A stretch of 42,659 nt of DNA, taken from positions 1 through 42,659 of IMG/VR virus record IMGVR_UViG_3300036780_000056; one strand, written 5' to 3'. The notes beneath the pieces were generated by a model. The model saw nothing but the letters and a program-made list of their open reading frames with translations, was not told the origin of the DNA and searched no databases. Made by a program: the position numbers and the translations under genes. Below are positions 21,990 through 31,581 of the stretch, one piece after another. Position 1 is the first letter of the stretch. Every line of letters starts with the position of its first letter. The DNA comes from a virus.

Positions 21990-24797
21990 ATGGGCGGCTG
22001 GAATGTAGTCAGCGTAGGTCAACCGGGCGGAGCGGCGCCGCCGCCCCAAGCTCCGGATCCATGGGCGGTAACCCATGTAGCCGGGCAGCCGGTCAGCGGG
22101 GCTGGGAGTCCAGGACCTGGCCCCGCTGCTACCGGCATGCAGCGTGCGAAAGCAGGATTGACCGGCGAGAACGAAACCGATGAGCAATACCAGGCGCCGG
22201 CTACCGGAGGAATGCTGTGGGGCGCGCTGAACTCGGGCGCGCACCTGGTGGGCAACGTGCTCGATATGATCCAGCGCCCCGACACCAAGGGTTATATCGC
22301 CACGCACCCGGGCGCGACAGAAGAAGAAGCCACGGCGGCGCTGACTGATACCAAAAACCCAGGCAACCGCATGGCAGCGCACATGAAAGATGCGGCGGAC
22401 TGGTTGCGCTCCGGAGGGCAGCCGGAAGGCTTCTGGCAGAACGTGGGCGCCGTGGGCGAACAGGTACTCGAGTACATCGGGACCGATGGACTTTTGAAAA
22501 TGGTGGGGCCCGCGGCCGGCACGGCCGAAGCGGCCGAGCACCTGAAACAGGCGCAGCAGGTGGCCCAGGTCGTCAAAGCCAACCCCAAGATTGCGGGACT
22601 ACTGGCGGTGGGCCTGAAGGCCGCGAAGGATGCGACCCTGATGGGCGCGCAGACCTACGGCCATACTCTCGATCCCGGCCAGGCGGCCGAGGCCGCGGCA
22701 TTCGGCGGGGCGGGGCGCACAGCAGGCGAAGCTGCAGGAGCTGCAGGAAGGGCACTACTCAAGCGCGCGCCACAGACTCTCAAAATTGCCGGCGAAGAGA
22801 TTCCGGCCCTGGCCGAACAAGTGAACGATGCCGGCGAGCCTACCGGAGCCAGCGCAGCGGGTGCGCCGAAGATAGCCGAGGCACAGCAGGAAGGTGCGCA
22901 AGCAGTACTTGGCAACACCGCACGCCAGGGAGCAGGGAATGCGCTCACCTGGCTGAATCTCTACGGCAACCGTACAGCGAATGCGGCGGCTGAAGCCGTG
23001 CCCCAGCTCGCAGCTCCGGAGGGCGCGGAACCGTTCACCTTCCGACTCGAAGGGCCACCGACCAAGGAAACGCCCACTGGTGAGATAGCGCACTCGGCGG
23101 CGCAGGAACCGCGCGCGGCATTCAAGGATCCACGCTTCAAAACTGGAAGCGCGCCGACGCGCACAGCAGAGATCGGAGGAACAGGGCGGATTATCCCCGG
23201 CGCGGAAGGTGGGACCGGCGCCGACATTCGCACTGGAACGGCGCCCGAAGCGCGTGGCGAAACCGTCGGCGGCGGAGGGGCACTGACCACAGCCAATCCA
23301 CACGAGGCTCAGGCGTGGCTGCAGCAGCTTGACGATCTGCGTCAAAGTCCGACCTATGACAGCCTGTCGACCAAGCAGCAGGGCCTGATTGATGACCAGT
23401 ACAAGGCCCTCGAGGAGCAGCTGGGGCTCTACCACGCCAGTCCTTACGTGCAGCGCTTCTCGCCGGCCGATGTGACGGCGGCTGTGGGCCAGGTGAATAC
23501 CTTCGGCGACGCCGCGGCACAGGTGCAGGCCGCGGCCAAACCAATCTACGAAACGCTCGATCGAGTGAGCGGCGGGGATTTCACGAAGTTCAACGGCCAG
23601 GTCAAACAAGCCCAGCAGGTGATCCGTTCGGCGACCAGCATGGAAGCCGTCGAATCGGCGCAGGTGCGGTTAAGTGAAGCCAACGAGGCAATCAACAATC
23701 TGATGACCCGCCATGCCAGCGAGATCTCGCCCACCGATTATCGGGCGGCCAAATCGGCATGGCGCGATTCGATGACTCTCTCGAATCTCCACAATGTGAC
23801 CGAGCGGATGATGAACGGCATTACTTCTGAAGAGAGCGCGCAAGGCCTGCCCCGCATCATGACCGGTCGCACCCGGGCCCTCGAAGCATGGCTGGGACAA
23901 GGCACTAACCGCGCAGATGCGGAGCGGCTGATCGGCCAGGAGGGAGTGAGCAACCTGAAGCGCATCACCCTGCTGCTCTCAAATGCCGGCACGGCGCGCG
24001 CGGCTTCTGGTGTGGCCAAAGAAACCATGCTCGAAATGGGCCGGCATGTCGGCCGCGGCGGCATGGGCGCGATGGCCGGCGCCGCAGTGGCTCATCTAGC
24101 CGGCGCTGATCCATGGACCGGTGCACTGACGGGCGCAGCGCTCGCCGATGGCATGCGCTACGTGATGCGCCAGGCGGCCACCAATCCCAATGTGGGCAAG
24201 CTGCTCGATTTTGCGGCGCGAAACCATCTCAGCCCGCAGCACTATGCCCCGTTGATTGCACGCGCGATCGCAACTCCGTTCCAGGAGCAACAGACTCCGC
24301 AACAGGGAAACAGAGAGCAAGAGACAGACGAGGAACACGGGGCCGCGTATGACACAGGACCACAAGCAGGAAAGCCGATTGACGGAATGCTCCAACGGGG
24401 AAATATTGACGTGAACCATCGCCCATCAATCCGGAACTTCGACGGATCGCATTCAAGCATTTTCTCGATGACTATTCCGCTAGATAAAAGCGGCCAGCCA
24501 TGGAACGGAAAATATGAGAATGCCCCTCAGTTTGCGCTCGTACCGACAATCGCGGACGGTCGCTTTCTAACTCCCAACGGGAAAATTCCTCGGGATTACA
24601 AAAACCCCCGCTCCGAAGAAATGCAGCGCTTGCAAGATCGAGCGACAGATCAATACATCCGAACGGGTCAACATCTCGGAATCTTCACTTCAGATGCTTC
24701 AGCTAGCGCTTATGCCGATAGGACGCACGCTTACATGAATGACGGCACAGATAGAAAAGTATTCGCTCCTTCAGTCAATCAGGAGGGCCAGCCATGA
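21990..24797 (+). CDS. Largest internal virion protein with C-terminal stand-alone domain
   Basis: A 935-aa protein in the position of T7 gp16; Ala/Gly/Glu-rich helices with Pro/Gly linkers dominate residues 1-790. There is no visible lytic transglycosylase motif. The last about 130 residues, after the acidic linker QQTPQQGNREQETDEEHG, form a separate domain with IRNFDGSHSSIFSMTI, FALVPTIADGRFL, and QYIRTGQHLGIF. Similar C-terminal modules occur on phage internal proteins as I recall. The DNA encoding this end looks less GC-rich than the rest, consistent with later acquisition. The stop is overlapped by the next start (ATGATGG), coupled through a strong AGGAGG. Confidence 0.65.
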   Translation: MGGWNVVSVGQPGGAAPPPQAPDPWAVTHVAGQPVSGAGSPGPGPAATGMQRAKAGLTGENETDEQYQAPATGGMLWGALNSGAHLVGNVLDMIQRPDTKGYIATHPGATEEEATAALTDTKNPGNRMAAHMKDAADWLRSGGQPEGFWQNVGAVGEQVLEYIGTDGLLKMVGPAAGTAEAAEHLKQAQQVAQVVKANPKIAGLLAVGLKAAKDATLMGAQTYGHTLDPGQAAEAAAFGGAGRTAGEAAGAAGRALLKRAPQTLKIAGEEIPALAEQVNDAGEPTGASAAGAPKIAEAQQEGAQAVLGNTARQGAGNALTWLNLYGNRTANAAAEAVPQLAAPEGAEPFTFRLEGPPTKETPTGEIAHSAAQEPRAAFKDPRFKTGSAPTRTAEIGGTGRIIPGAEGGTGADIRTGTAPEARGETVGGGGALTTANPHEAQAWLQQLDDLRQSPTYDSLSTKQQGLIDDQYKALEEQLGLYHASPYVQRFSPADVTAAVGQVNTFGDAAAQVQAAAKPIYETLDRVSGGDFTKFNGQVKQAQQVIRSATSMEAVESAQVRLSEANEAINNLMTRHASEISPTDYRAAKSAWRDSMTLSNLHNVTERMMNGITSEESAQGLPRIMTGRTRALEAWLGQGTNRADAERLIGQEGVSNLKRITLLLSNAGTARAASGVAKETMLEMGRHVGRGGMGAMAGAAVAHLAGADPWTGALTGAALADGMRYVMRQAATNPNVGKLLDFAARNHLSPQHYAPLIARAIATPFQEQQTPQQGNREQETDEEHGAAYDTGPQAGKPIDGMLQRGNIDVNHRPSIRNFDGSHSSIFSMTIPLDKSGQPWNGKYENAPQFALVPTIADGRFLTPNGKIPRDYKNPRSEEMQRLQDRATDQYIRTGQHLGIFTSDASASAYADRTHAYMNDGTDRKVFAPSVNQEGQP

Positions 24798-25435
24798 TGG
24801 AGGAATGGGAGCGCAGGATGCTGGCGTGGCTGGAGCAGCGGCGCAACCGGATACTGCATGAAGAGCAGGAAGCGGCCGAGATGCTTGAAGATTTCTGGCG
24901 GCGTCACCGGACGAAGCCGGAACTAAAAATGATTGAACTTGTTTTTCATAACCAAACCAAAGGAGAACGCGCCATGGCGCCAGTAGCAGGAGCAGCAACC
25001 CTCAAAGAAGCAGGACAGGTGGCCACGGCTTCCGTCCTTGGATTCGATCAGAACGGTAACCCCATGCCCGATGGGTTCGTGATGCCGTCCGTCAGTTATG
25101 AAATCGATAACGAAGCGGTGGCCACGATCGAGGAAAATCCAGATGGCGAGACCGCGGAAGTGACGGCCGTATCCGAGGGCGTTGCCGAGGTTACCGCATC
25201 ACTCAAGACGGCCGAAGGCTTGGAGCTGACCGACGTCCAAGATGTGACGGTCGATTTCGCGCCTCCGCCTCCGCCACCCACGCCTGTGCTGACCAGCATC
25301 AAGCTCGTGTTTGATGTAGGAGCAGTATCGATCCCGGAAGAAGGCACGGCCCCGGAAGCCCAGGTCACGACCGCAGCGGGCGATCTGACTCCCAACCAGA
25401 AGATCGCAGCGGCGGTAGCGGGACAGACAACCTAA
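24797..25435 (+). CDS. Ig-like (BIG2-type) virion surface protein with two possible starts
   Basis: Up to 212 aa from the ATG at 24797 (ATGATG, AGGAGG 8 bases upstream). Residues 1-60 form a charged helix (WERRMLAWLEQRRNRILHEE). The rest is beta-sandwich: VSYEIDNEAVATIEENPDGE then TAEVTAVSEGVAEVTASL has the BIG2 pattern of Ig-like domains that decorate phage heads or tails, followed by a Pro hinge FAPPPPPPTP and a partial second domain. A second ATG at 24974, with AAAGGAG 9 bases upstream, would give a 153-aa Ig-only protein from the same frame. Two products are possible. An intrinsic terminator follows. Confidence 0.7.
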   Translation: MEEWERRMLAWLEQRRNRILHEEQEAAEMLEDFWRRHRTKPELKMIELVFHNQTKGERAMAPVAGAATLKEAGQVATASVLGFDQNGNPMPDGFVMPSVSYEIDNEAVATIEENPDGETAEVTAVSEGVAEVTASLKTAEGLELTDVQDVTVDFAPPPPPPTPVLTSIKLVFDVGAVSIPEEGTAPEAQVTTAAGDLTPNQKIAAAVAGQTT

Positions 25436-25446
25436 GCCAACCGGAC

Positions 25447-25491
25447 GGAGGGGTTGGAATCGAGCCCACCCCTCCCTACCCTTTCTTCTGG
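25447..25491 (+). terminator. Intrinsic terminator after Ig-like gene
   Basis: GGAGGGGTTGG (25447-25457) pairs with CCCACCCCTCC (25465-25475) with one mismatch and a 7-base loop; a CTACCCTTTCTTCT tract follows. Very GC-rich stem; the U-run is imperfect. Confidence 0.6.
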
Positions 25492-25548
25492 GAAGGCAGG
25501 ACAGCCGACGAAATGCTCGAAGATATACGCAACCTATTGAGGACATAT

Positions 25549-26430
25549 ATGCCGCATATCATCATCCCGGTTCAGCACCAGAGCGCACCGACGCTGAAGT
25601 ACGATCCCGGCCTGGCGCGGGCTGCAGCCGAGAGTAAAGGCGGCCGCGCGGAGAAGGAGCGGGACTGGGATGAATTCGACTGGGCGGCGGTGCGGCAAAG
25701 AACGCGCGTCCGCTCGAAGATGAAGAACCTGGATTTTGATCGCGAGTTCGATGCACCAGGTCACTACGATCCAGCCATCGCCAATCTCAGGCGCCTGGAA
25801 AACGATCCTTCGGCCTGGGTCGATGAAAACCTCGAGCTTTACGAATCGAACCGCGAGAAGGCCAAACGCCAGCGGCTACCAGGTCAGGAGCGATGGGCCA
25901 AGGAGCATGAGAAAGAGCGCCTGGTAAACACGCTCTACGCGAGCGCGGTGCTGCGCAAGCTTCGCCAAGCCGGCGTAGATGCCAGGGAAGAAGAGCACCG
26001 CGATGCGCGGATTTGGTTGAACGACTGGACACGGCACGGCCTGGTAGGAGTCAACGCCTGGGTCGCACCCGTCGCCATGGATGAAGCCGGCTACCTCGAG
26101 GAGCTGGCCCACGTGAGCACCCAGCGGCAGAAAGATCTGCTCTTTGAGAACTACATGGCTTGCCGCGAAGGGCAGAAAGTCCGCCGCACATTGACCAGCC
26201 TCCAGGATCCAGGTCCGGAGTGGAGCATGATGCGATTCGATGATTACGGCGTCGCGACCAAGGAGAAGTACCGCGGGTGGCGGACGGCAATGCTGGTATT
26301 GATCGCGGCCGAGATCCTGACGGAAAAGGAAGTAGACAAGGCCTTCGGGCCGCCGATCGGAGAAGCTGGAAGCTGGTACCGGGAGCAGCTGAAGGTCTAT
26401 CGGCAAATCAGAGTGGGGAGACCGATATGA
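25549..26430 (+). CDS. Unknown structural-region protein, 293 aa
   Basis: The ATG at 25549 has GAGG 6 bases upstream and is preferred to 25513. The protein is highly charged and helical (RDWDEFDWAAVRQRTRVRSK, YESNREKAKRQRLPGQERWA, WSMMRFDDYGVATKEKYRGW). It has no Cys pairs, membrane segments or known motif. It begins a new transcription segment after the terminator and overlaps the next gene by 4 bases. Tail-associated assembly protein is possible by position only. Confidence 0.65.
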   Translation: MPHIIIPVQHQSAPTLKYDPGLARAAAESKGGRAEKERDWDEFDWAAVRQRTRVRSKMKNLDFDREFDAPGHYDPAIANLRRLENDPSAWVDENLELYESNREKAKRQRLPGQERWAKEHEKERLVNTLYASAVLRKLRQAGVDAREEEHRDARIWLNDWTRHGLVGVNAWVAPVAMDEAGYLEELAHVSTQRQKDLLFENYMACREGQKVRRTLTSLQDPGPEWSMMRFDDYGVATKEKYRGWRTAMLVLIAAEILTEKEVDKAFGPPIGEAGSWYREQLKVYRQIRVGRPI

Positions 26431-26720
26431 ACAAGACTGTGCCAGGCGCCAAGAACTGGCCGGATCAGAAAAAAAGGTCTCGGCTTCGCGTGATTGACAT
26501 CGGAACGCCCTACGACTGCACCGGCCGGATGATTCGTTGGGCCCGCGAGATGAGAAGCGGAAAGATGGGACGCGTCACCGACGTGATCATTACCGCGCGC
26601 TGCATTAACTCCGATGGAAGCATCGACTATGAACATTTTGCGAATGGCACAGGTTCGCGCGAAACATTTCACGCAATGGCCAGCTCGATGTTGAAGAGAC
26701 ACTCGGGAGTTCCGGAATGA
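26427..26720 (+). CDS. Small unknown protein, 97 aa
   Basis: The ATG overlaps the previous stop (ATGA). The sequence is basic at the N-terminus (KKRSRLRVIDIGTPYDCTGR), then VTDVIITARCINSDGSIDYE and HFANGTGSRETFHAMASSML. No family recognised; coupled at the end to the next gene by a 4-base overlap. Confidence 0.6.
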   Translation: MNKTVPGAKNWPDQKKRSRLRVIDIGTPYDCTGRMIRWAREMRSGKMGRVTDVIITARCINSDGSIDYEHFANGTGSRETFHAMASSMLKRHSGVPE

Positions 26721-27121
26721 ACCTCGACACCTTCACACGGGCGAAGATTGCAGAGTTTGCGATCGAGCAGGGAGCGCGGTACGGCGGCGTGAACAACATG
26801 CTGGCCGTGGCCCAGGTCCTGCGTAACCGTGTCTTCCAGGGCTGGGGCGATTGGCTCGAGGTGGCCCAGTCGGCGCCGGCAAAGTGCGCCACGAGATATC
26901 CGCCGGATATACCGAACATGCGCAGCGGCAATGTGCGGGTGTTTCTGAATCGGCTGGATGAGCTCTATACGTCGGAGATCACAGAGGACCTGACTGGCGG
27001 GGCGCTCTTTTATATCGATCCGGCTTTCCCGATCGAGGCCTGGTTCAAGAAAGAAGTGCTCAATTGCGCAGACGATCATCCCCGGACGGCGCACATCGGT
27101 CCAGTGTGGTTTTTCAAGTGA
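26717..27121 (+). CDS. Possible SleB-type cell-wall hydrolase or related, 134 aa
   Basis: The start overlaps the previous stop. IEQGARYGGVNNMLAVAQVL followed by RNRVFQGWGDWLEVAQ recalls the SleB motif (E...G...MxAVAxVxxNRV), and GALFYIDPAFPIEAWF resembles the ALYF-P segment later in that family. The Glu residue normally catalytic may be E17 (AIEQGARYGG). If correct it would be a virion-linked peptidoglycan hydrolase, separate from the GH24 endolysin in the lysis cassette. The match is by eye and not secure. Confidence 0.45.
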   Translation: MNLDTFTRAKIAEFAIEQGARYGGVNNMLAVAQVLRNRVFQGWGDWLEVAQSAPAKCATRYPPDIPNMRSGNVRVFLNRLDELYTSEITEDLTGGALFYIDPAFPIEAWFKKEVLNCADDHPRTAHIGPVWFFK

Positions 27122-27128
27122 GGCGCAA

Positions 27129-27710
27129 ATGCCACTGACACCGCAAATCACGCTTACCGCCCATCTCGAGACCATTCTCGCGGGCGCCGATACCGGCGGA
27201 TATCTGCGCATCACTTTGTGCGGATCCGGTCCCGTGATGCCGGCGGTACCGGGAACCTGCATGCTCGCCGATGCCACCATTCCCCAGATCGTCGGGCCCC
27301 AGGTCGGAGCGGGGCCGCTCTCGATCGAGCTCTTTGGCAATGACGTGATAGAGCCAGGTCCAGATGTGACGTTTTACGAAATCGCGGTGCTCGATGACGA
27401 CAAGAACGTGATCCAAGCCGGCATGTATCGTTTCGATGGTGCTGGAACTATTGACCTCAGTGAGGCGGTGCAGATTATGCCACCCTATGGATTTCCTGTT
27501 GGAGTGCTTGCGGTCAGGGACTGCGTGGGCGCGGTGCCAGGCTCGCATTATCTTGCGCCGGGGACGCCCGTGGTCGCAGTGATCTATAACGGCACGATCC
27601 TTGACCCCAATGCTGTACCCACGCCCGATTACACCTTGGTTGGGCCGGCCATCACTCTCAGTTTCAACACTCAGGTAGGAGACAAGATCAATGCGCTTTG
27701 TGTGGTTTAA
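27129..27710 (+). CDS. Tail-fibre-associated beta-rich protein, 193 aa
   Basis: It opens MPLTPQITLTAHLETILAGA, followed by strands typical of fibre-adaptor proteins (YLRITLCGSGPVMPAVPGT, LSIELFGNDVIEPGPDVTFY, AGMYRFDGAGTIDLSEAV). It has no charged repeats or signal peptide. It sits directly before and overlaps (20 bases) the large fibre gene. A role joining the fibre to the tail is likely by position. Confidence 0.6.
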   Translation: MPLTPQITLTAHLETILAGADTGGYLRITLCGSGPVMPAVPGTCMLADATIPQIVGPQVGAGPLSIELFGNDVIEPGPDVTFYEIAVLDDDKNVIQAGMYRFDGAGTIDLSEAVQIMPPYGFPVGVLAVRDCVGAVPGSHYLAPGTPVVAVIYNGTILDPNAVPTPDYTLVGPAITLSFNTQVGDKINALCVV

Positions 27711-30700
27711 AAACAGCAAGAGACAATTCGGGCCACGCGAGCGGCTGCTAGCGCAAACCATTCCGGCAGTCCTGGGGTTTCTGCTGATAGCTGCACTGAG
27801 TCACGCTCAGACCAAGATCAATCCGAATACACAAATCGCATGGCCCGCAGGCTGCCAGCTTTATAACGTAGTAACCAATAGTTGCGTGTCGGCAATCGGC
27901 GCGGGCCTGCCGATTACTGGCGGGACCATGACCGGGCCTATCGACTTCAGTGGATCAGGCACGGCATCAACCACGCTTTCAAATCTGGGCGGAGCTCCGC
28001 TAGTTTCACCTGCGTTCACGGGAACGGTAGACCTTACCGGAGCTGCCACTCAATTTTCTTCGAGCGGCTTTACGAATGGCCATTGCCTGACGGCCGTGGT
28101 TTCTGGTCTGGTGATGACGATCGGCGACGCGGGCGCGGCCTGCGGCACAGGAGCTGGAGCGGCGTGGGGATCAATCACAGGCACGCTATCTTCGCAGACT
28201 GATCTGGCGACTGCGCTGGGCCTCAAGGCTCCGCTGGCGAGCCCGGTCTTCACCGGGACACTCGACGCGAGCGGTGCGGCGGTGAGGCTCCCGAGCAGCG
28301 GATTTACGAATGGGCACTGCATCAACGCATTGCTCACGGGCGGCTATATGACCTTGGCCGACGCGGGCGCGGCCTGCGGCACCGGATCGGGAGCGGCGTG
28401 GGGATCCATCACGGGCACGCTATCTTCGCAGACCGATCTGAATACGGCGCTCGGCCTCAAGGCTCCGCTCGCGTCGCCGGCCCTGACGGGCACGCCGACC
28501 ACGCCTACGGCATCGCCTGGGACTGGCGGGACTGGGATTTCTTCGCAGGCTTATGCCGATGCTTCCGCAGCCGCTGCCATTGCCGGGGCGGTGATCAAGG
28601 CCCCTACCGCGTCGCAAACCGTGAGCTACACAGATTCTCCGGCTGTTTTCTTGAGCGACGATCCTAACCTTGGCCAGACTCATCAGGGCAATCTGGTCGG
28701 GGCCCCGCAGCCGCAAAACTTCTATACGCTCAATTCGACGCTGAACGCGATCGGCAACATGCAGTCCGGGAGCGGGAATAGTCCCTCTCAGCTCCGCGTT
28801 ATCCCGAACGGCGATTCGTCGGCCCTGTTTCATAACTTCATCATCTATTGCGGACTGGTGAGTCGCCTCGGCGCTGCCGGGTTCGACATGAACGGCTCCG
28901 GCTCGCTGCAGACCAGCATCGGCATCCCTTGCGGGTCTGGCGGCGGTGGGATGACGACAAACTCCAGCACCGGAACCATCACGAAGAACAACGGCACGAC
29001 GGTCCCTTACGATTTCACCCGTGCGCCTACTGGCATCGTCACCAATATTGCAACCAGCAGCAGCGTGACCTATGGCTCTGGCGGTGCCTCGATCTACGCC
29101 AACACCTTCCGCGTGTATTACGTCAAGGAGCTGCTGGACGGGATTAGCAGCGCCACCCCGGGAACGATGACGGTCGTGATCACGAGCGGCGCGTCGGGAG
29201 CCTGCCCGGCTGGATGCACGATCTTTTCCGGGTCGCTCAGTAATGCATCGACCATCGGGGCGGTCACGACCACGGTTCAGGCGGTGCCTGATTACTACAC
29301 GATGACCGTCTCTGCGTCTGGAGGCGCGATCGACGTCTTCGGCGTCGGGATGTATAACACCGCTAGTAACGGCATCATCAACGTGGGCGGCACTGCGCGT
29401 CCAGGCCTGAGCCTGCCGGACAGCGTGTCTACCCCGACCGCCGTGGTGGGACCGTGGTTTCAGGCCGCGACCGGCGCTCCCGTGCAAATCACAGCATGGA
29501 GCCTGAGTTTGAATGTCGTCACCTTCACGGCGGCCAATACGTTTGTGACCGGACAGAAGATCATGGTCGGCGGTCTGGTAACCGGCGCGTTCATGAACGG
29601 CAAGGATGGGGCCGGGAATAGCGGATCGGTGACGGTGCTTTCTAGTGGACTTTCAAGCTCGCAGTTTAAAGCCAACTTTACCCACGCCGACGGATCGGCC
29701 ACGGAGAACGGGAATGCCTTCGCTTCAGACGACTACGCCGTGGCTGCATTTGAGATGAAAGAGAATGGAACTTCGGGCGGGACGGGCGGATGCCAGCAGG
29801 CCACCACCGCCGCTCCGACAACCTTCCATGATTACAGTTACTGGCTTGGGCAGTATACGAGCCAATGGACGACGAACAATCCTCTTGTCGATTTCGAGTT
29901 CACCGGCAGCTACGACATCCTGAACACCGGGAACAACTGCCCGAGAGTGACGAACGATCAGGAGCGGCAGTTTTCGCAGGCCAGCGGCTATTTCTATTTT
30001 GACAACTACTTCAACGAGACTTCCGCCAATATGCAGGCGCGCGGGCAACTGGATTTCTCAGTGCACTCGAATTTGAATGAGAACCTGGCGCATGGCCTGC
30101 AACTCTGGAATGCCCTTGGCCTGAATACAGTATTTGGGGCAAATGCAAACCCCGTCGCCAACACCGGCACCATGACGACCGACCTTTATGTCGGCAGCAG
30201 CGATCCCCGCTCTCAGGGCTCGGGACTATGCAATCCGGCAGTCGCGGGAAACTGCCAGAATCCTCTCGCGTCGGTGTTTCATGCCTATCGCACCAACGCG
30301 GATGCGCAAATCGACGTCACCTCGCTGCTGAACGTCTGGGATTACCTGCATTCGCAGTCTTACTTCTGCGTGCAGACTGCCAGCTTTTCCGCGCCCTCGG
30401 GCTGCAAGTTTGTAGTAGGAGTGAACAACGTCACTGCCGGATCGACTTCGGCCACCGCGTTTGATTTCGAGGTGAACAGTTCAGGGGCAACGGCCAAATC
30501 AGGCGTCAAATCTACGTTCAACTCAGCCTCGGGCGGCGCTCAGTTTTACTGCAACACCGCTAATGTTGGAGCACGCTGCGAGTGGGATCTGATTGTGGCC
30601 GGGACGCAGCGGTGGATTTTAGGTTCAGGCAACGGCAACACTGACCTTGTGTTCACCGACAGTACGAGCAATCAGAAGATTCTGGATATCCCAAACAACA

Positions 30701-31551
30701 CAGCCCCATACGGCACAGTCGCAGCCGATGCGACAGGCTTTATTTCCGGAGCCAGCACCCAGTCGGCAGGCAACGTGAATCTGATTGCGATTGTTACTCC
30801 AACCCAGAACACACCCACGACTGCCACGACGGGCGGCACCATTGCGGCGTCCACCCAAGTCTGCTATCGCATCACGGCTACCAATGCGAACGGAGAAACT
30901 CTACCCGGCGCTCAAACCTGCGTGACCACCGGCAGCGGCACCAGCACCAATACGGCGACCATCACCTGGCTGCAGGTGCGGGGCGCGACCGGCTACAAGG
31001 TCTACGGACGCACGACGGGTGCGGAACTGTTCATGTCGACCATCGGGGCGGGGACAACCCTGACCTTTACGGATACGGGCTCGATTACGCCCTCGGGGGC
31101 GCTGCCTGGAGCCAATACGACGCTCGGCGGATACCAGCTGAATGCAAACACCGTGCTCCCGTCTACTCTGACCGGCTTTCATGGCACAGCGGGAACCAAG
31201 GTGCAATTAAGCGATGGCACCGGAGCTTCTGGCAATATTGCGAAGTTTGCAGCCGATGGAAGCGCAACTGATGGGGGTGTTGCCGTGACTTCGATTGCCC
31301 CGCTCTATAACACCAGTGGAACTATTCAAGCCTCAGCTCATATGGTGACCGGCTCGGGAACGCTGACGGCGGGCTCGCTGACTGTGACGCTGACCGGAGC
31401 TTCGGTGTTCACATCTTCTTCGACCTATGTCTGCTCGCCGGACGATTCGACCGGAATCAACGGCATCGATGTGGTCTACAACAGCGGGTCGAGTGTGACG
31501 TTCAACGGGACCGGGACAGATGCCATCCGGTTTAGCTGCGTGGGAAATTGA
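27691..31551 (+). CDS. Tail fibre protein with signal-peptide-like N-terminus and tandem repeats
   Basis: A 1286-aa protein. The start at 27691 has TAGGAG 9 bases upstream. Residues 1-39 form a classic Sec signal: basic n-region with RERLLAQ, hydrophobic AVLGFLLIAA and SHA|QT at 37-41. Then follow Gly/Thr/Ser-rich fibre repeats: two near-identical 78-aa units and the start of a third (APLxSPxxTGT). A middle beta-rich shaft follows. Near the C-terminus lie a fibronectin-III-like domain (CYRITATNANGETLPGAQTC, GATGYKVYGRTTGAELF) and a final VQLSDGTGASGNIAKFAADG head. It would be the receptor-binding fibre. The signal peptide is most unusual for a virion protein. Confidence 0.75.
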   Translation: MRFVWFKNSKRQFGPRERLLAQTIPAVLGFLLIAALSHAQTKINPNTQIAWPAGCQLYNVVTNSCVSAIGAGLPITGGTMTGPIDFSGSGTASTTLSNLGGAPLVSPAFTGTVDLTGAATQFSSSGFTNGHCLTAVVSGLVMTIGDAGAACGTGAGAAWGSITGTLSSQTDLATALGLKAPLASPVFTGTLDASGAAVRLPSSGFTNGHCINALLTGGYMTLADAGAACGTGSGAAWGSITGTLSSQTDLNTALGLKAPLASPALTGTPTTPTASPGTGGTGISSQAYADASAAAAIAGAVIKAPTASQTVSYTDSPAVFLSDDPNLGQTHQGNLVGAPQPQNFYTLNSTLNAIGNMQSGSGNSPSQLRVIPNGDSSALFHNFIIYCGLVSRLGAAGFDMNGSGSLQTSIGIPCGSGGGGMTTNSSTGTITKNNGTTVPYDFTRAPTGIVTNIATSSSVTYGSGGASIYANTFRVYYVKELLDGISSATPGTMTVVITSGASGACPAGCTIFSGSLSNASTIGAVTTTVQAVPDYYTMTVSASGGAIDVFGVGMYNTASNGIINVGGTARPGLSLPDSVSTPTAVVGPWFQAATGAPVQITAWSLSLNVVTFTAANTFVTGQKIMVGGLVTGAFMNGKDGAGNSGSVTVLSSGLSSSQFKANFTHADGSATENGNAFASDDYAVAAFEMKENGTSGGTGGCQQATTAAPTTFHDYSYWLGQYTSQWTTNNPLVDFEFTGSYDILNTGNNCPRVTNDQERQFSQASGYFYFDNYFNETSANMQARGQLDFSVHSNLNENLAHGLQLWNALGLNTVFGANANPVANTGTMTTDLYVGSSDPRSQGSGLCNPAVAGNCQNPLASVFHAYRTNADAQIDVTSLLNVWDYLHSQSYFCVQTASFSAPSGCKFVVGVNNVTAGSTSATAFDFEVNSSGATAKSGVKSTFNSASGGAQFYCNTANVGARCEWDLIVAGTQRWILGSGNGNTDLVFTDSTSNQKILDIPNNTAPYGTVAADATGFISGASTQSAGNVNLIAIVTPTQNTPTTATTGGTIAASTQVCYRITATNANGETLPGAQTCVTTGSGTSTNTATITWLQVRGATGYKVYGRTTGAELFMSTIGAGTTLTFTDTGSITPSGALPGANTTLGGYQLNANTVLPSTLTGFHGTAGTKVQLSDGTGASGNIAKFAADGSATDGGVAVTSIAPLYNTSGTIQASAHMVTGSGTLTAGSLTVTLTGASVFTSSSTYVCSPDDSTGINGIDVVYNSGSSVTFNGTGTDAIRFSCVGN
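27994..28461 (+). repeat. Two 234-bp tandem repeats in fibre gene
   Basis: The motif encoding APLxSPxxTGT recurs at 27994, 28228 and 28462, each 234 bp (78 aa) apart. The copies are highly alike in DNA, for instance 28126-28206 versus 28360-28440 with about 7 or 8 differences in 81. This suggests recent duplication and possible length variation between isolates. Confidence 0.85.
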
Positions 31552-31581
31552 TGATCGCCAGAAATTCAGTGAGGCTTGCAG

